The translations under genes were made by a program, and so were the position numbers. Below, piece after piece: positions 8,764 to 17,710 of a stretch of DNA of 64,000 nt; the first letter of the stretch is position 1; the number at the start of each line of letters is the position of its first letter. The stretch spans positions 310,001 to 374,000 of the forward strand of contig NZ_JABUAE010000001.1 of NCBI RefSeq assembly GCF_013314535.1. Reading direction: 5' to 3'. The notes beneath the pieces were generated by a model that saw only the letters and a list, made by a program, of their open reading frames with translations, was not told the DNA's origin and did not search any database. Source of the stretch: Bacillus sp. Xin1. Lineage in GTDB: Bacteria > Bacillota > Bacilli > Bacillales > Bacillaceae_G.

Positions 8764-9204
8764 ATGAAGAAATTACTCCTCGTTAACGGTCCTAATCTAA
8801 ATCGCCTCGGTGTTCGAGAGGTGAATGTATATGGGAAAGGAACGTTAGCGACACTTGAAACAGAGATGAAGCAAGAAGCAGAGAAATTGGGAGTGGAGTT
8901 AGAATGTTTTCAATCGAATCATGAAGGTGCTCTTATTGACATCATTCATGAGGCAGATGACATATATGAAGGGATCATTCTAAATCCTGGGGCATTTACG
9001 CATTATAGCTATGCGATTCGAGATGCAATTGCCAGTATCTCGATTCCAGTTATTGAAGTACATATTTCTAACATTCATCAGCGTGAATCGTTTCGTCATG
9101 AATCTGTAACGGCAGCGGTCGCAGCGGGACAAATTGTTGGATTTGGTTTTTATGGTTATAAGTTAGCGTTATTTGCATTATTGGAGAAACTGAGGGGGGC
9201 ATAG
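8764..9204 (+). CDS. aroQ: 3-dehydroquinate dehydratase, type II
   Basis: Type II dehydroquinase of 146 residues. It converts 3-dehydroquinate to 3-dehydroshikimate in the shikimate pathway and normally works as a dodecamer. The sequence shows NGPNLNRLG near the N-terminus, the catalytic tyrosine in REVNVYG, QSNHEG, NPGAFTHYS, and EVHISNIHQRESFRH with the catalytic histidine and active-site arginine. The family usually reads REPEIYG where this protein has REVNVYG. AAGGAG at 9 nt selects the ATG at 8764 over an upstream ATG at 8725. yqhT begins 4 nt after the stop. Confidence 0.95.
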   Translation: MKKLLLVNGPNLNRLGVREVNVYGKGTLATLETEMKQEAEKLGVELECFQSNHEGALIDIIHEADDIYEGIILNPGAFTHYSYAIRDAIASISIPVIEVHISNIHQRESFRHESVTAAVAAGQIVGFGFYGYKLALFALLEKLRGA

Positions 9205-9208
9205 ACTG

Positions 9209-10270
9209 ATGGAAAAGATCACGAAGTTAAGAAGTGCATTTGGTGAAGCTGGTATTGATGGTATTTTATTAACGAATGAATATAGCCGTAGATATATGAC
9301 GAACTTTACAGGAACAGCTGGTGTTGTACTTATTTCGAATGACCGCGCCCTATTTATTACAGATTTCCGCTATGTAGAGCAAGCTGGTAAGCAAGCTGTT
9401 GGGTATGATATTGTACAACATACAGGGGCAATTCTTGATGAAGTTGCGAAACAAGTGAAAAACTTGGGAATTCAAAAGCTTGGCTTTGAGCAAGATACGC
9501 TTACATATAGCTCTTATACAGCACATAAAGAAGCAGTTGAAGCAGAATTTGTTCCAACTTCTGGGCTTGTAGAAAAGTTACGCTTGATTAAGACTGATTC
9601 AGAGATTAAGATATTAAAGGAAGCTGCACAGATTGCAGATGCTGCCTTTGAACATATTCTATCATTCATTCGCCCAGGCGTATCTGAAATTGAAGTGTCA
9701 AATGAACTTGAATTTTTCATGAGAAAACAAGGAGCAACATCTTCTTCGTTTGATATTATCGTTGCTTCAGGACTTCGTTCAGCATTGCCGCATGGTGTGG
9801 CATCTGAAAAAGTGATAGAAAAGGGAGATTTCGTAACACTAGACTTCGGTGCTTATTATAAAGGATATTGCTCTGATATTACACGTACGATTGCAGTCGG
9901 TGAGCCATCTGATAAATTAAAAGAAATTTACAATGTCGTTTTAGAAGCACAGCTTCGTGGTGTAAACGGCATTAAAGCTGGTTTAACTGGTCGTGAAGCT
10001 GATGCATTAACACGTGACTACATAACTGAAAAAGGATACGGTGAATACTTTGGACATTCTACAGGTCATGGAGTGGGTCTTGAGATTCATGAAGCACCAG
10101 GTTTAGCATTCCGCTCTGAAACGGTACTTGAGCCTGGTATGGCTGTGACAGTAGAGCCAGGTATTTATATTCCAGGTGTTGGCGGTGTACGTATTGAGGA
10201 CGATATTATTGTAACAAGTGACGGTAATGAAGTAATCACGAAGTCTCCAAAAGAACTTATTATTTTGTAA
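9209..10270 (+). CDS. yqhT: M24-family Xaa-Pro peptidase YqhT
   Basis: A 353-residue metallopeptidase of the M24B group (aminopeptidase P / prolidase). The N-terminal ~125 residues are a creatinase-like domain; the rest is the pita-bread catalytic domain. The five metal ligands are all present: D212 (VTLDFG), D223 (CSDITRT), H287 (STGHGVG), E316 (TVEPGIY) and E330 (VRIED). It should cleave X-Pro bonds in small peptides in the cytosol. It lies directly downstream of aroQ and 20 nt before efp, suggesting one transcript; linkage to the polyproline factor EF-P is conserved across Bacillus. Confidence 0.93.
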   Translation: MEKITKLRSAFGEAGIDGILLTNEYSRRYMTNFTGTAGVVLISNDRALFITDFRYVEQAGKQAVGYDIVQHTGAILDEVAKQVKNLGIQKLGFEQDTLTYSSYTAHKEAVEAEFVPTSGLVEKLRLIKTDSEIKILKEAAQIADAAFEHILSFIRPGVSEIEVSNELEFFMRKQGATSSSFDIIVASGLRSALPHGVASEKVIEKGDFVTLDFGAYYKGYCSDITRTIAVGEPSDKLKEIYNVVLEAQLRGVNGIKAGLTGREADALTRDYITEKGYGEYFGHSTGHGVGLEIHEAPGLAFRSETVLEPGMAVTVEPGIYIPGVGGVRIEDDIIVTSDGNEVITKSPKELIIL

Positions 10271-10290
10271 TACACAGGAGGATTTTTTGC

Positions 10291-10848
10291 ATGATTTCAG
10301 TAAACGATTTTCGTACAGGTTTAACAATTGCGGTGGACAACAGCCTTTGGCAAGTTATTGATTTCCAACACGTAAAGCCGGGTAAAGGTGCTGCGTTCGT
10401 TCGTTCTAAACTACGTAATCTTCGCACAGGTGCGATTCAAGAAAAAACATTCCGTGCTGGTGAAAAAGTAGAGAAAGCACATATCGAAAACCGTCGTATG
10501 CAATATTTATACGCGAGCGGTGAGGCTCACGTATTTATGGATAATGGAACTTATGAGCAAATCGAACTTAGCGAAGCTCAAATCGAGTATGAACTAAAAT
10601 TCTTAAAAGAAAACATGGAAGTAGCTATTATGACATACCAAGGTGAAGTACTTGGAGTTGAACTTCCAAATACTGTTGAGTTAAAAGTTGTTGAAACAGA
10701 ACCAGGTATTAAAGGTGATACAGCTTCTAACGTAACGAAACCAGCTACATTAGAAACAGGTCTTGTTGTACAAGTACCAATCTTCATTAATGAAGGTGAA
10801 ATGCTTATCATCAACACAGGTGAAGGTAAATACGTTTCTCGTGCATAG
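10291..10848 (+). CDS. efp: Translation elongation factor P
   Basis: EF-P enters the ribosomal E site and relieves stalling at polyproline stretches. The length, 185 residues, is standard. The N-terminal KOW-like domain carries [15 protein letters not shown] with the loop-tip lysine at position 32, the residue that bears 5-aminopentanol in B. subtilis. Two OB-fold domains follow. The start ATG has AGGAGG upstream. It ends the yqhR-aroQ-yqhT-efp unit at a very strong terminator. Confidence 0.97.
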   Translation: MISVNDFRTGLTIAVDNSLWQVIDFQHVKPGKGAAFVRSKLRNLRTGAIQEKTFRAGEKVEKAHIENRRMQYLYASGEAHVFMDNGTYEQIELSEAQIEYELKFLKENMEVAIMTYQGEVLGVELPNTVELKVVETEPGIKGDTASNVTKPATLETGLVVQVPIFINEGEMLIINTGEGKYVSRA

Positions 10849-10856
10849 TTAGAAAA

Positions 10857-10886
10857 AGCACTCGTGATCATCACGAGTGCTTTTTT
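10857..10886. terminator. Strong terminator after efp
   Basis: AGCACTCGTGA and its perfect complement TCACGAGTGCT flank TCA at 10857-10881, then six T. The preceding A run makes it usable by the converging gene at 10885-11187. Confidence 0.9.
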
Positions 10887-11187
10887 ATGTGAAGTACGGT
10901 AAATAATAAATGATGCTTGTAATAAGACTGATAGCTATAAGACTGATTGTTCCTATTATGTAAGGACTCCAAATGAATTGGAATGGTTTTACTTTCCCTG
11001 TTTTGTATATAGTGTGATCCATATTAACGTTAAGATTGATATTTAGCGCAAGCAACCAAATAACACCGAATATAGCTAAACTCCCTAGAAAAAACGTCTC
11101 CATAAATGACCAACTAACCAGTTTGGAAAAAAGGTAAATGCCAATTACTTCTAATGTGATTGTAATAATAAATTTAATTGCTTTCAC
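10885..11187 (-). CDS. Hypothetical small membrane protein
   Basis: A 100-residue protein with three hydrophobic stretches (about residues 3-22, 28-50 and 75-98). The short polar link has NLNVNMDHTIYKTGKVKPF. The start is a GTG at 11187 with AGGAGG 7 nt upstream. It converges on efp and ends inside the efp terminator. I do not recognise the family; it is not in the B. subtilis version of this locus as I know it. Confidence 0.72.
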   Translation of the reverse strand: MKAIKFIITITLEVIGIYLFSKLVSWSFMETFFLGSLAIFGVIWLLALNINLNVNMDHTIYKTGKVKPFQFIWSPYIIGTISLIAISLITSIIYYLPYFT

Positions 11188-11202
11188 TCCAAAACCTCCT
11201 TG

Positions 11203-11301
11203 CTATTTAATACCATTCCAACTTAAAAAATTCTCACGAGATAATGTAAAAATGATGTCCGTATATTGTAAATCGAGTGGTAATAATGTGACGTGCTTCA
11301 T
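11203..11301 (-). CDS. Short ORF, possible GNAT N-terminal remnant
   Basis: A 32-codon frame starting with ATG, preceded by AAAGGAG at 8 nt. The product begins MKHVTLLPLDLQYTDIIF and ends at TAG, 15 nt before the start of the next minus-strand gene. The opening resembles the first strand and helix of GNAT acetyltransferases, so it may be a truncated gene rather than a functional micropeptide. Evidence is limited to the ribosome-binding site and this resemblance. Confidence 0.4.
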   Translation of the reverse strand: MKHVTLLPLDLQYTDIIFTLSRENFLSWNGIK

Positions 11302-11515
11302 AGAAAATTCTCCTTTCATATACTAAGTGTAACATATAAAGTTTTGAATATTATGATTATTTTTGTTGAGAGTAATATGAAAAAATATGTTTTTACTTCT
11401 GAAATAGACAACCTCTGCATATGGTTGTACAAATATATGTTTTTTGGAGTACGACTTACTCAGTAAGTCTAAGAAGTTACTTGAAAAGTAATTGGTAAGG
11501 AGAGAAGGTGGGAAA

Positions 11516-11797
11516 ATGAAACAGTGGCTAGCGGCAATGGAGACATCTGTGCTTGTTATGGGGTTGCTTCGATTGTTTTCAGGTAGCGCGGAAATATTCG
11601 CCGCTTTGCTAATGCTTTATGTGAATGATGCAAAAAAAGCATTGTTTATAAACGGTATGCTGGCATTTGTTGGACCGACTGTATTGATTCTAACGATGAC
11701 AATTGGTATTGCAAGCGTTGCAAATGAAATTTCCTTTCTGAAACTTTTTTTTCTAACTCTTGGAATTGGCTGTATTTTTATTGCGGTGCTGAAATAG
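11516..11797 (+). CDS. yqhV: YqhV family small membrane protein
   Basis: A 93-residue protein of mostly hydrophobic residues with three membrane spans. Length and position immediately before spoIIIAA match Bacillus YqhV. The ATG at 11516 is preferred; the open frame reaches 11492 but that segment contains the AAGGAG region. Function unknown; in Bacillus the gene abuts the mother-cell-expressed spoIIIA operon. A short palindrome, GACTTAC TCA GTAAGTC, lies upstream at 11453-11469 in the 200-nt gap and may be regulatory. Confidence 0.82.
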   Translation: MKQWLAAMETSVLVMGLLRLFSGSAEIFAALLMLYVNDAKKALFINGMLAFVGPTVLILTMTIGIASVANEISFLKLFFLTLGIGCIFIAVLK

Positions 11798-11824
11798 TAA
11801 GTCAATTATAGTGGGGAGAAGCTT

Positions 11825-12751
11825 ATGAAGGAAGTATTAGAAGTTTTACCAAAGCATATGAAACAGTTCATTGAAGGCTGTGAACAATATAGCGTGTTAG
11901 AAGAAATTCGGGTCCGGATTGGAAGGCCGCTTGAATGTATTGCACACGGAGAAGTGTTCTTTTATGACTATGTCGTTACAGCAGAGGATGCAATCTATTT
12001 ATTAAATAAGCTGAGTCAATATTCAATTTATACGATGGAAGAAGAGTTAAAGCGCGGGTATGTTACTTTGCGCGGTGGTCATAGAATTGGCTTAGCTGGA
12101 AAAGTAATTACCGAGAAAAGTGCAGTGAAAATGATCCGGGATGTGTCGTCATTTAATATTCGGATCGCGCGTCAAAAAATTGGAATAGCTGAGCCGCTCC
12201 TATCTTATTTGTACGACTCACGTTGGTTAAATACGATGGTAATTGGTCCACCGCAAACAGGGAAAACAACACTTCTCAGGGATGTGGCACGTTGTATGAG
12301 TCAAGGAGTTCGTTCCTATAAAATTCCTTCTTGTAAAGTGGGGATTGTTGATGAACGCTCAGAAATTGCTGGATGTGTAAAAGGGGTTCCGCAATATGAG
12401 TTTGGCCCCCGTGTTGACGTGCTAGATGCGTGTCCAAAAGCAGAAGGAATGATGATGATGATTCGTTCTATGAGTCCCGATATATTAATAGTGGATGAAA
12501 TTGGGCGTATGGAAGATAGTGAAGCTATTATGGAGGCAGTTCATGCAGGTGTTCAGCTTTTTATAAGTGCTCACGGATTTTCTTTTGATGATGTAATGAA
12601 AAGACCATCTTTAAAGGCTGTGATGGAACTTGGGGTGTTTGATCGCTTTATTGAACTATCAAAAGCAAAGGGACCTGGAACCGTTGTCCAAGTGAAAGAT
12701 GGGGATGGCAAGCCTGTTCAAAGGCAAGGGAAGGCTCAAAGTGTATGGTGA
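11825..12751 (+). CDS. spoIIIAA: Stage III sporulation protein AA (ATPase)
   Basis: Cytosolic secretion-type ATPase of the SpoIIIA-SpoIIQ channel that joins mother cell and forespore. It has 308 residues. Walker A is GPPQTGKT at 141-148 and Walker B is the DILIVDE segment near 216-222, in the VirB11/GspE style. It is first of eight genes whose short gaps and overlaps mark one operon. In B. subtilis the operon is driven by sigma-E in the mother cell; I could not place that promoter confidently here. GTGGGGAG precedes the ATG. Confidence 0.96.
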   Translation: MKEVLEVLPKHMKQFIEGCEQYSVLEEIRVRIGRPLECIAHGEVFFYDYVVTAEDAIYLLNKLSQYSIYTMEEELKRGYVTLRGGHRIGLAGKVITEKSAVKMIRDVSSFNIRIARQKIGIAEPLLSYLYDSRWLNTMVIGPPQTGKTTLLRDVARCMSQGVRSYKIPSCKVGIVDERSEIAGCVKGVPQYEFGPRVDVLDACPKAEGMMMMIRSMSPDILIVDEIGRMEDSEAIMEAVHAGVQLFISAHGFSFDDVMKRPSLKAVMELGVFDRFIELSKAKGPGTVVQVKDGDGKPVQRQGKAQSVW

Positions 12752-13260
12752 AAATATTTGGTGCAGTGTTAATTGTAGCAGTGACTACTTTCTTTGGGTT
12801 TTCTTACGCGAAAAGGTATAGTGAACGCCCACGTCAACTTAGGCTTTTAAAAGCAGCACTGCAATCCCTAGAGGCTGAAATTATGTATGGGCATACCCCT
12901 TTATCGGAAGCAGCCGAACGCTTAGTAAAACAAATGCCGAAGCCTTTAAACTGGATATTTCAAAGTTTTTCAAAGCGGTTAGAAAATGGTGAACAAACAG
13001 TTAGAGAAGCTTGGCTCGACAGTTTACAAGAAAATTGGAAACTCACTGCATTTAAACAAACTGAATATGAGATTTTACAACAATTTGGTGAAACATTAGG
13101 GCAGCATGACCGTGAATCGCAGCAAAAGCATATTCGCTTATGTATTACGCATTTAGAAAGAGAAGAGGGTGAAGCGAAAGCGCTGCAATTCCAATATGAA
13201 AAGATGATAAAGAGTTTAGGGGTATTAGCGGGGCTACTTATCGTAATTTTACTGCTATAG
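12745..13260 (+). CDS. spoIIIAB: Stage III sporulation protein AB
   Basis: A 171-residue SpoIIIAB protein with one N-terminal and one C-terminal membrane helix enclosing a helical domain (residues ~25-150). The fold of this family resembles the GspF-type platform protein of type II secretion systems. The ATG overlaps the last 7 nt of spoIIIAA, so the two are probably translationally coupled. It forms part of the mother-cell half of the feeding channel. Confidence 0.95.
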   Translation: MVKIFGAVLIVAVTTFFGFSYAKRYSERPRQLRLLKAALQSLEAEIMYGHTPLSEAAERLVKQMPKPLNWIFQSFSKRLENGEQTVREAWLDSLQENWKLTAFKQTEYEILQQFGETLGQHDRESQQKHIRLCITHLEREEGEAKALQFQYEKMIKSLGVLAGLLIVILLL

Positions 13261-13274
13261 GGGGGAGAAAGGCG

Positions 13275-13478
13275 ATGTCCATCGATGTTGGATTAATATT
13301 TCAAATCGCCGGAATCGGCATTGTTTTAGCTTTTATTCATACAGTTTTAAAAGAGTTAAAGCGGGAGGATATTGCAAACTGGGTGATCCTTGTTGGTTTT
13401 GTCGTTATTTTATTTCATGTAGCTTTTTTGATTAATACTTTGTTTGACAAGATTAAAAGTGTCTTTCTCTTCCAGTAA
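13275..13478 (+). CDS. spoIIIAC: Stage III sporulation protein AC
   Basis: A 67-residue protein with two membrane helices, the normal SpoIIIAC size. It starts MSIDVGLIFQIAGIGIV, with GGGGGAGAAAG upstream. It is a membrane subunit of the SpoIIIA complex and is homologous to the first part of SpoIIIAD, whose gene follows. Confidence 0.95.
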   Translation: MSIDVGLIFQIAGIGIVLAFIHTVLKELKREDIANWVILVGFVVILFHVAFLINTLFDKIKSVFLFQ

Positions 13479-13501
13479 AGGGGGCGGTTCGAATCGAAAT
13501 C

Positions 13502-13885
13502 TTGCAAATTGTCGGATTGGGCCTCGTTGCGACATTTTTAGCAGCTGTGCTAAATCAACATAAATCTAGTATTACTTCTTTGTTTATTGTATTTGTTGCG
13601 AGTGTAATGTTTCTGCTACTAATCGATCAAATTCATTCTATTTTGAGAATGATTGAGAGAGTTGCAAGTGAGGCGAAAGTGAGCAATGTCTATGTGGAGA
13701 CGCTGCTGAAAATCATTGGAATTGCCTACATTGCTGAGTTTGGGGCACAAATTACAAAAGATGCTGGTCAAGGCGCAATCGCTTCAAAAATTGAACTAGC
13801 GGGAAAGATTTTAATTCTTGTTATGGCTATTCCTATTTTAACGGTTGTTATTGAAACAATTCTCGGCTTTTTACCTACGGGATAA
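13502..13885 (+). CDS. spoIIIAD: Stage III sporulation protein AD (start uncertain)
   Basis: SpoIIIAD of at least 127 residues with four hydrophobic segments. The only conventional start is TTG at 13502 (MQIVGLGLVATFL), but AAAGGGGG lies 17 nt upstream, too far. In frame, codons GTT CGA ATC GAA ATC precede the TTG, giving VRIEILQIVGLGL, which aligns with the B. subtilis N-terminus (MQIDIVQIVGLGL). A GTG-to-GTT change or an ATC start at 13493 (8 nt from the ribosome-binding site) would explain this. The protein family call is firm, the start is not. Confidence 0.9.
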   Translation: MQIVGLGLVATFLAAVLNQHKSSITSLFIVFVASVMFLLLIDQIHSILRMIERVASEAKVSNVYVETLLKIIGIAYIAEFGAQITKDAGQGAIASKIELAGKILILVMAIPILTVVIETILGFLPTG

Positions 13886-13895
13886 GGAGGAGTGA

Positions 13896-15068
13896 ATGTT
13901 GCGAAGGTTTGGAGCTAAGCTGCTGTTTGCTTGCTTCCTTTTCTTTTCTTTACCAATTGTTGTACAAGCTTCTCCTGTAGAACAAAACGTCGTGGATCAG
14001 CAATTGGATAAATTAGGGATTGAAGATGTGAAGCAGTTTTGGGACGGGCTTGTCACAAAGTATGGAGGCTATTTACCAGAGAGTCAAAAGGGAAGTTTTA
14101 TGGAATTTGTAAAGGGTGAAAAGGAATTTTCTATAAAAGAATGGATGGTAGGATTATTAAAATATTTATTTCATGAACTTGTTGCAAATGGAAAGTTACT
14201 CGGAACGCTCATTATGCTGACAATTTTTAGTGCGTTATTACAGTCCCTACAATCAGCTTTTTCAAAGAGTAGCGTTAGTAAAATTGCAGATGCAGTTGTA
14301 TACATGGTGCTCATTATTTTTGCTTTAAATAGTTTTTATGTCGTAATGACGTATGCACGAGAAACGATTCAAACAATGGTAGATTTTATATTAGCTCTAC
14401 TTCCTATTCTTCTAGCACTCATAGCGACAGGGGGCGGGGTTGTATCCGTATCATTCTTCCATCCGATTATCATTTTTTTAATGAATACAAGTGGGCTGCT
14501 CATGAATTATATTGTACTTCCACTTTTATTGCTGGCGACCATCTTAAGCATTGTAAGTACAATGAGTGATCAATATAAAGTTACGAAATTGTCCAAGCTC
14601 CTGCAAAATGTAAGCGTTGGGATCATTGGTATCTTTCTAACAATTTTTCTAGGCGTATTATCTGTACAAGGGACAGCAACAGCAGTTGCTGATGGGATAG
14701 CTGTTAAAACAGCGAAGTTTGTAACGGGGAATTTTATTCCTGTGGTAGGCCGGATGTTTACAGAAGCGGCGGATACTGTTATTAGCGCCTCTGGATTGTT
14801 AAAGAATACGGTCGGGATTATCGGACTTGTTATCTTATGTTTAATCGTTGCTTTTCCGGCGATTCAAATTTTTTGTATCGCGTTTATTTATAAATTCGCA
14901 GCGGCAGTACTACAGCCGGTTGGCGGCGGAGCTATTATTAAATGTTTAGATATTATAGGACGAAGTATCATTTATGTATTTGCCTGCTTAGCTATCGTAT
15001 CTTTTATGTTCTTTTTAAGCATTACCATTATTATTGCCGCGGGAAACATTACCCTTATGATGCGATAG
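13896..15068 (+). CDS. spoIIIAE: Stage III sporulation protein AE
   Basis: A 390-residue polytopic membrane protein and the largest member of the operon. Residues 1-26 form a cleavable-type signal sequence ending in VVQA-S. A soluble ~75-residue segment and about eight membrane helices follow. The family shows distant similarity to ABC-type permeases. AAGGAGG precedes the ATG at 13896. It is an essential component of the mother-cell membrane complex during engulfment. Confidence 0.95.
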   Translation: MLRRFGAKLLFACFLFFSLPIVVQASPVEQNVVDQQLDKLGIEDVKQFWDGLVTKYGGYLPESQKGSFMEFVKGEKEFSIKEWMVGLLKYLFHELVANGKLLGTLIMLTIFSALLQSLQSAFSKSSVSKIADAVVYMVLIIFALNSFYVVMTYARETIQTMVDFILALLPILLALIATGGGVVSVSFFHPIIIFLMNTSGLLMNYIVLPLLLLATILSIVSTMSDQYKVTKLSKLLQNVSVGIIGIFLTIFLGVLSVQGTATAVADGIAVKTAKFVTGNFIPVVGRMFTEAADTVISASGLLKNTVGIIGLVILCLIVAFPAIQIFCIAFIYKFAAAVLQPVGGGAIIKCLDIIGRSIIYVFACLAIVSFMFFLSITIIIAAGNITLMMR

Positions 15069-15080
15069 GAGGTGACGGGT

Positions 15081-15713
15081 ATGCAATTTATTACAGAGTG
15101 GATTCGAAATATTATCGTATTTTTACTCTTAGCGACGATGCTGCATCTTATCCTTCCTAACTCAAATTTACAAAAGTATGTCAAGTTTGTCGTGAGCTTA
15201 CTGTTAGTTGTTTTAATCTTAACGCCGCTATTTAAGTTGTTACAAACAGATGTAAATGAAGTGATTGCGAATTTTAATCAAGAAAAATACGTAGCGAACG
15301 GATCAATAAAAAATTCAATTGATGAAAAGAAAAAAGAAATACAAGCCCTAACACGTGCATATAGTTTAGAAGAGATGGCTGTCAAAATGAAAAAAGAAGT
15401 TGGAAAAGAATTTGAGAAAAAGTATGGCGTGACAGTGTCTGAAATAAAAGTAATTGCAGCAGAAACGAAGGAAGAAGTAAAAACAGCGAAGGATATTCAA
15501 TCTGTTATTGTGACATTAAAAGAAACTGAACCGAAGAAAAATGATGCAATTGAAACAGTAAAACCAATTGAAATTGATACGGAAGAACCACGAAAAACTT
15601 CGGAAGAAACAAACGTAGAAATGAAAGAGTTCTTTTCAAGCAGGTGGCAACTAGAGAATAAACAAATCCAAGTTCAAATGGAAGGGGGGACAGGTAGAGT
15701 AAATGGACAATAA
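15081..15713 (+). CDS. spoIIIAF: Stage III sporulation protein AF
   Basis: A 210-residue protein with two N-terminal membrane helices (about residues 9-25 and 32-53) and a ~150-residue soluble domain with a ring-building-motif-like fold in this family. An in-frame GTG at 15072 lies inside AGGAGGTGACGG; the ATG at 15081 is 8 nt from AGGAGG and is the better start. It overlaps spoIIIAG by 11 nt. Confidence 0.94.
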   Translation: MQFITEWIRNIIVFLLLATMLHLILPNSNLQKYVKFVVSLLLVVLILTPLFKLLQTDVNEVIANFNQEKYVANGSIKNSIDEKKKEIQALTRAYSLEEMAVKMKKEVGKEFEKKYGVTVSEIKVIAAETKEEVKTAKDIQSVIVTLKETEPKKNDAIETVKPIEIDTEEPRKTSEETNVEMKEFFSSRWQLENKQIQVQMEGGTGRVNGQ

Positions 15714-16368
15714 AGATAAAAATTCAAAATTCTCATTTTTTCGCAACTTATTAAAAGGGGACGAAAAAGACGATAAGGAGAAGGGAAAAAAGGTAACACC
15801 GAAGTTTTTGCTTGTCCTACTCATACTTGGAATGTTACTTATGTTTTCTAGTAATTTCTTTGGGCCGAAAAAAGAAGAATTGCCTGTATTTAAAGAAAAG
15901 ACAAGTCAAGATGCAGGAAAAGATGTGCCAACCTTTGGACAAAAGAATAACGATAATATGTCAATTATAGAAAAATATGAAAAAGCATATGAACAAGAAT
16001 TGAAATCTTCATTAGAAGATATAACAGGGGTAAAAGATGTATCTATTGAAGTGAATTTAGATTCATCTGAACAAAAAATACTTGAAAAAAATATTGTAAA
16101 ACGATCACAAACAACAGGGGAAACAGATAAAACTGGAGGTAAAAGGGAAGTTGAAGATGAATCAACTGACGAAAAAACAGTGATTATACGTGAAGGTGAC
16201 AAAGAAACTCCGATTGTACTGCGAACAGAGAAACCGAAAGTACGAGGTGTCCTTGTCGTAGCAAAAGGAGTGGATAATATACAAATAAAAGCAATGGTGA
16301 AAGAAGCGGTAACGCGTATGCTTGATGTACCATCTCACCGCGTAGCAGTACTACCAAAAAAGGGTTAG
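15703..16368 (+). CDS. spoIIIAG: Stage III sporulation protein AG
   Basis: A 221-residue protein with a charged cytosolic N-terminus (~32 residues, Lys/Asp-rich), one membrane helix (KFLLVLLILGMLLMFSS), then an extracytoplasmic domain. Members form a large oligomeric ring in the intermembrane space, with a ring-building motif interrupted by a strand-rich insertion; the acidic and basic stretch around residues 130-165 fits that insertion. The start overlaps the spoIIIAF end. Confidence 0.95.
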   Translation: MDNKDKNSKFSFFRNLLKGDEKDDKEKGKKVTPKFLLVLLILGMLLMFSSNFFGPKKEELPVFKEKTSQDAGKDVPTFGQKNNDNMSIIEKYEKAYEQELKSSLEDITGVKDVSIEVNLDSSEQKILEKNIVKRSQTTGETDKTGGKREVEDESTDEKTVIIREGDKETPIVLRTEKPKVRGVLVVAKGVDNIQIKAMVKEAVTRMLDVPSHRVAVLPKKG

Positions 16369-16380
16369 GGAGGAACTAAA

Positions 16381-17022
16381 GTGTTAAAAAAACAAACAGT
16401 TTGGTTATTAACAATGCTAAGTTTAGTAGTTGTGCTATCCGTATACTATGTTACAACACCTGAGAAAATGAATACTGCAACACCAACAGTAGGTGAAAAG
16501 GTTGGACAAGAAAAGCAAGGTGTTGAAAAAGAAGTGACGAAAGAAACGACAAAGGAAACATCAAATAAGGAAGCTACTCCAAAAGAAACAACGGGTAAAG
16601 AAACAGAGAAAAAAGATGATAGTAAAAAGGAAACAGGTAAAAAGGAAAGTAATGTAACGGTTCAATCAAGTGATGAGAACTTTACAGCACTGCGTTTAAA
16701 AATGGAAGACCAACGCAGTGCAGAGAAAGAAAAATTACAAGAAGTTATGAAATCAACAAAATCTTCTGCTGAAGAAATAAGTAAAGCGAAAGATCAATTG
16801 AACGCAATCGATAAAATGGAAACAAAAGAAGGATTACTTGAAACAGTAATTAAATCACAAGGTGGCTACAAAGATGCGCTTGTAAGGGCGGATGGAGAGG
16901 ATATTAAAGTGACAGTAAAAGCTACGAAACATTCCCAAAAAGAAGCAAATAAAATTATCCAACTTGTTCGCGCTGAAGCAGGCTCCAAAGATGTAGGTGT
17001 CAAGTTCGATCCAGCAAAATAA
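16381..17022 (+). CDS. spoIIIAH: Stage III sporulation protein AH
   Basis: A 213-residue single-span protein whose C-terminal YscJ/FliF-like domain (about residues 95-213) binds forespore SpoIIQ to bridge the two membranes. Residues 40-90 are an unusually repetitive linker of Lys, Glu and Thr (KETTKETSNKEATPKETTGK). It starts with GTG after GGGAGGAAC. It is the last gene of the operon; a terminator follows about 80 nt later. Confidence 0.95.
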   Translation: MLKKQTVWLLTMLSLVVVLSVYYVTTPEKMNTATPTVGEKVGQEKQGVEKEVTKETTKETSNKEATPKETTGKETEKKDDSKKETGKKESNVTVQSSDENFTALRLKMEDQRSAEKEKLQEVMKSTKSSAEEISKAKDQLNAIDKMETKEGLLETVIKSQGGYKDALVRADGEDIKVTVKATKHSQKEANKIIQLVRAEAGSKDVGVKFDPAK

Positions 17023-17104
17023 AATATATATCCGCTAGTTTTAAATACGCATTGCGAATGGTGATAAGTTAGGCGGATTCCTATTCGTGGACAATGGGGA
17101 AACA

Positions 17105-17137
17105 GAAAAAAGGCTATCGTTTTCGATAGCTTTTTTC
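17105..17137. terminator. Bidirectional terminator after spoIIIAH
   Basis: GCTATCG TTTT CGATAGC at 17113-17130, with an A run before and a T run after. It closes the spoIIIA operon and the converging small gene. Confidence 0.85.
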
Positions 17138-17311
17138 TGTTTCAGCTTTTTGAGTGGCTGTAATGTTTTCTATAGGGAAAGGAGAAATACGCTGAGAGTG
17201 AAAAATTAAAGGTTCGTGGTAATGGTGATTGCCTTTTCCATATTTTATATGAGTGAAGACAATGATGAGCCAGATCAATACAGCTGGTACGAACAAGATG
17301 AGCCATATCAT
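17114..17311 (-). CDS. Hypothetical small membrane protein
   Basis: A 65-residue protein: one strongly hydrophobic N-terminal helix (MIWLILFVPAVLIWLIIVF) and a short polar tail with several histidines (KGNHHYHEP). GAGGTG sits 7 nt before the ATG at 17311. No known family was recognised. It converges on spoIIIAH and shares its terminator. Confidence 0.6.
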   Translation of the reverse strand: MIWLILFVPAVLIWLIIVFTHIKYGKGNHHYHEPLIFHSQRISPFPIENITATQKAETEKSYRKR

Positions 17312-17436
17312 ATTTCTGCACCTCACCACAAGATAATTTACTATACTTTGAACATACTATTCGTATGTGAAGGAAGGATGAACGGCTTGTAAATAAAAAA
17401 ATATTTGGTAAAAATATGTTTTTCTATGCAGTGGTC

Positions 17437-17466
17437 TTGCCAATTTCGAGTGAAACTTGGTATTAT
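17437..17466 (+). promoter_or_regulatory. Candidate sigma-A promoter for accBC
   Basis: TTGCCA at 17437-17442, 18-nt spacer, TATTAT at 17461-17466, about 245 nt upstream of accB. The rest of 17312-17710 is A+T-rich. It also holds an inverted repeat ATCGAAAT (17486-17493) / ATTTCGAT (17509-17516) of unknown role and two copies of ATTTATCGTAA. No gene is seen in this gap. Confidence 0.45.
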
Positions 17467-17710
17467 TACTAGGTGACAATTTTTTATCGAAATAATATTT
17501 TTACAGGAATTTCGATTTATCGTAAAGAAATATAAATTGGAATGCTGAAAATATTTATCGTAAGATGAGAGTAGTAAAAGTTTCTATTAGAAAATGTGAT
17601 AGGAATAATTTTTCTAGTAGGATGAATCGTATCTTTACAGACAACGTAGCTTTTTTATATGTTCGTATCTGTAAGAGCGAGACAAACAAGTGTATGGGAG
17701 TGGATTTTAC

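Noticed and set aside
17461-17480. Possible FapR site (ACCTAGTAAT on the minus strand) upstream of accB
   Set aside because: Only one half resembles the FapR consensus; the second half-site is missing.
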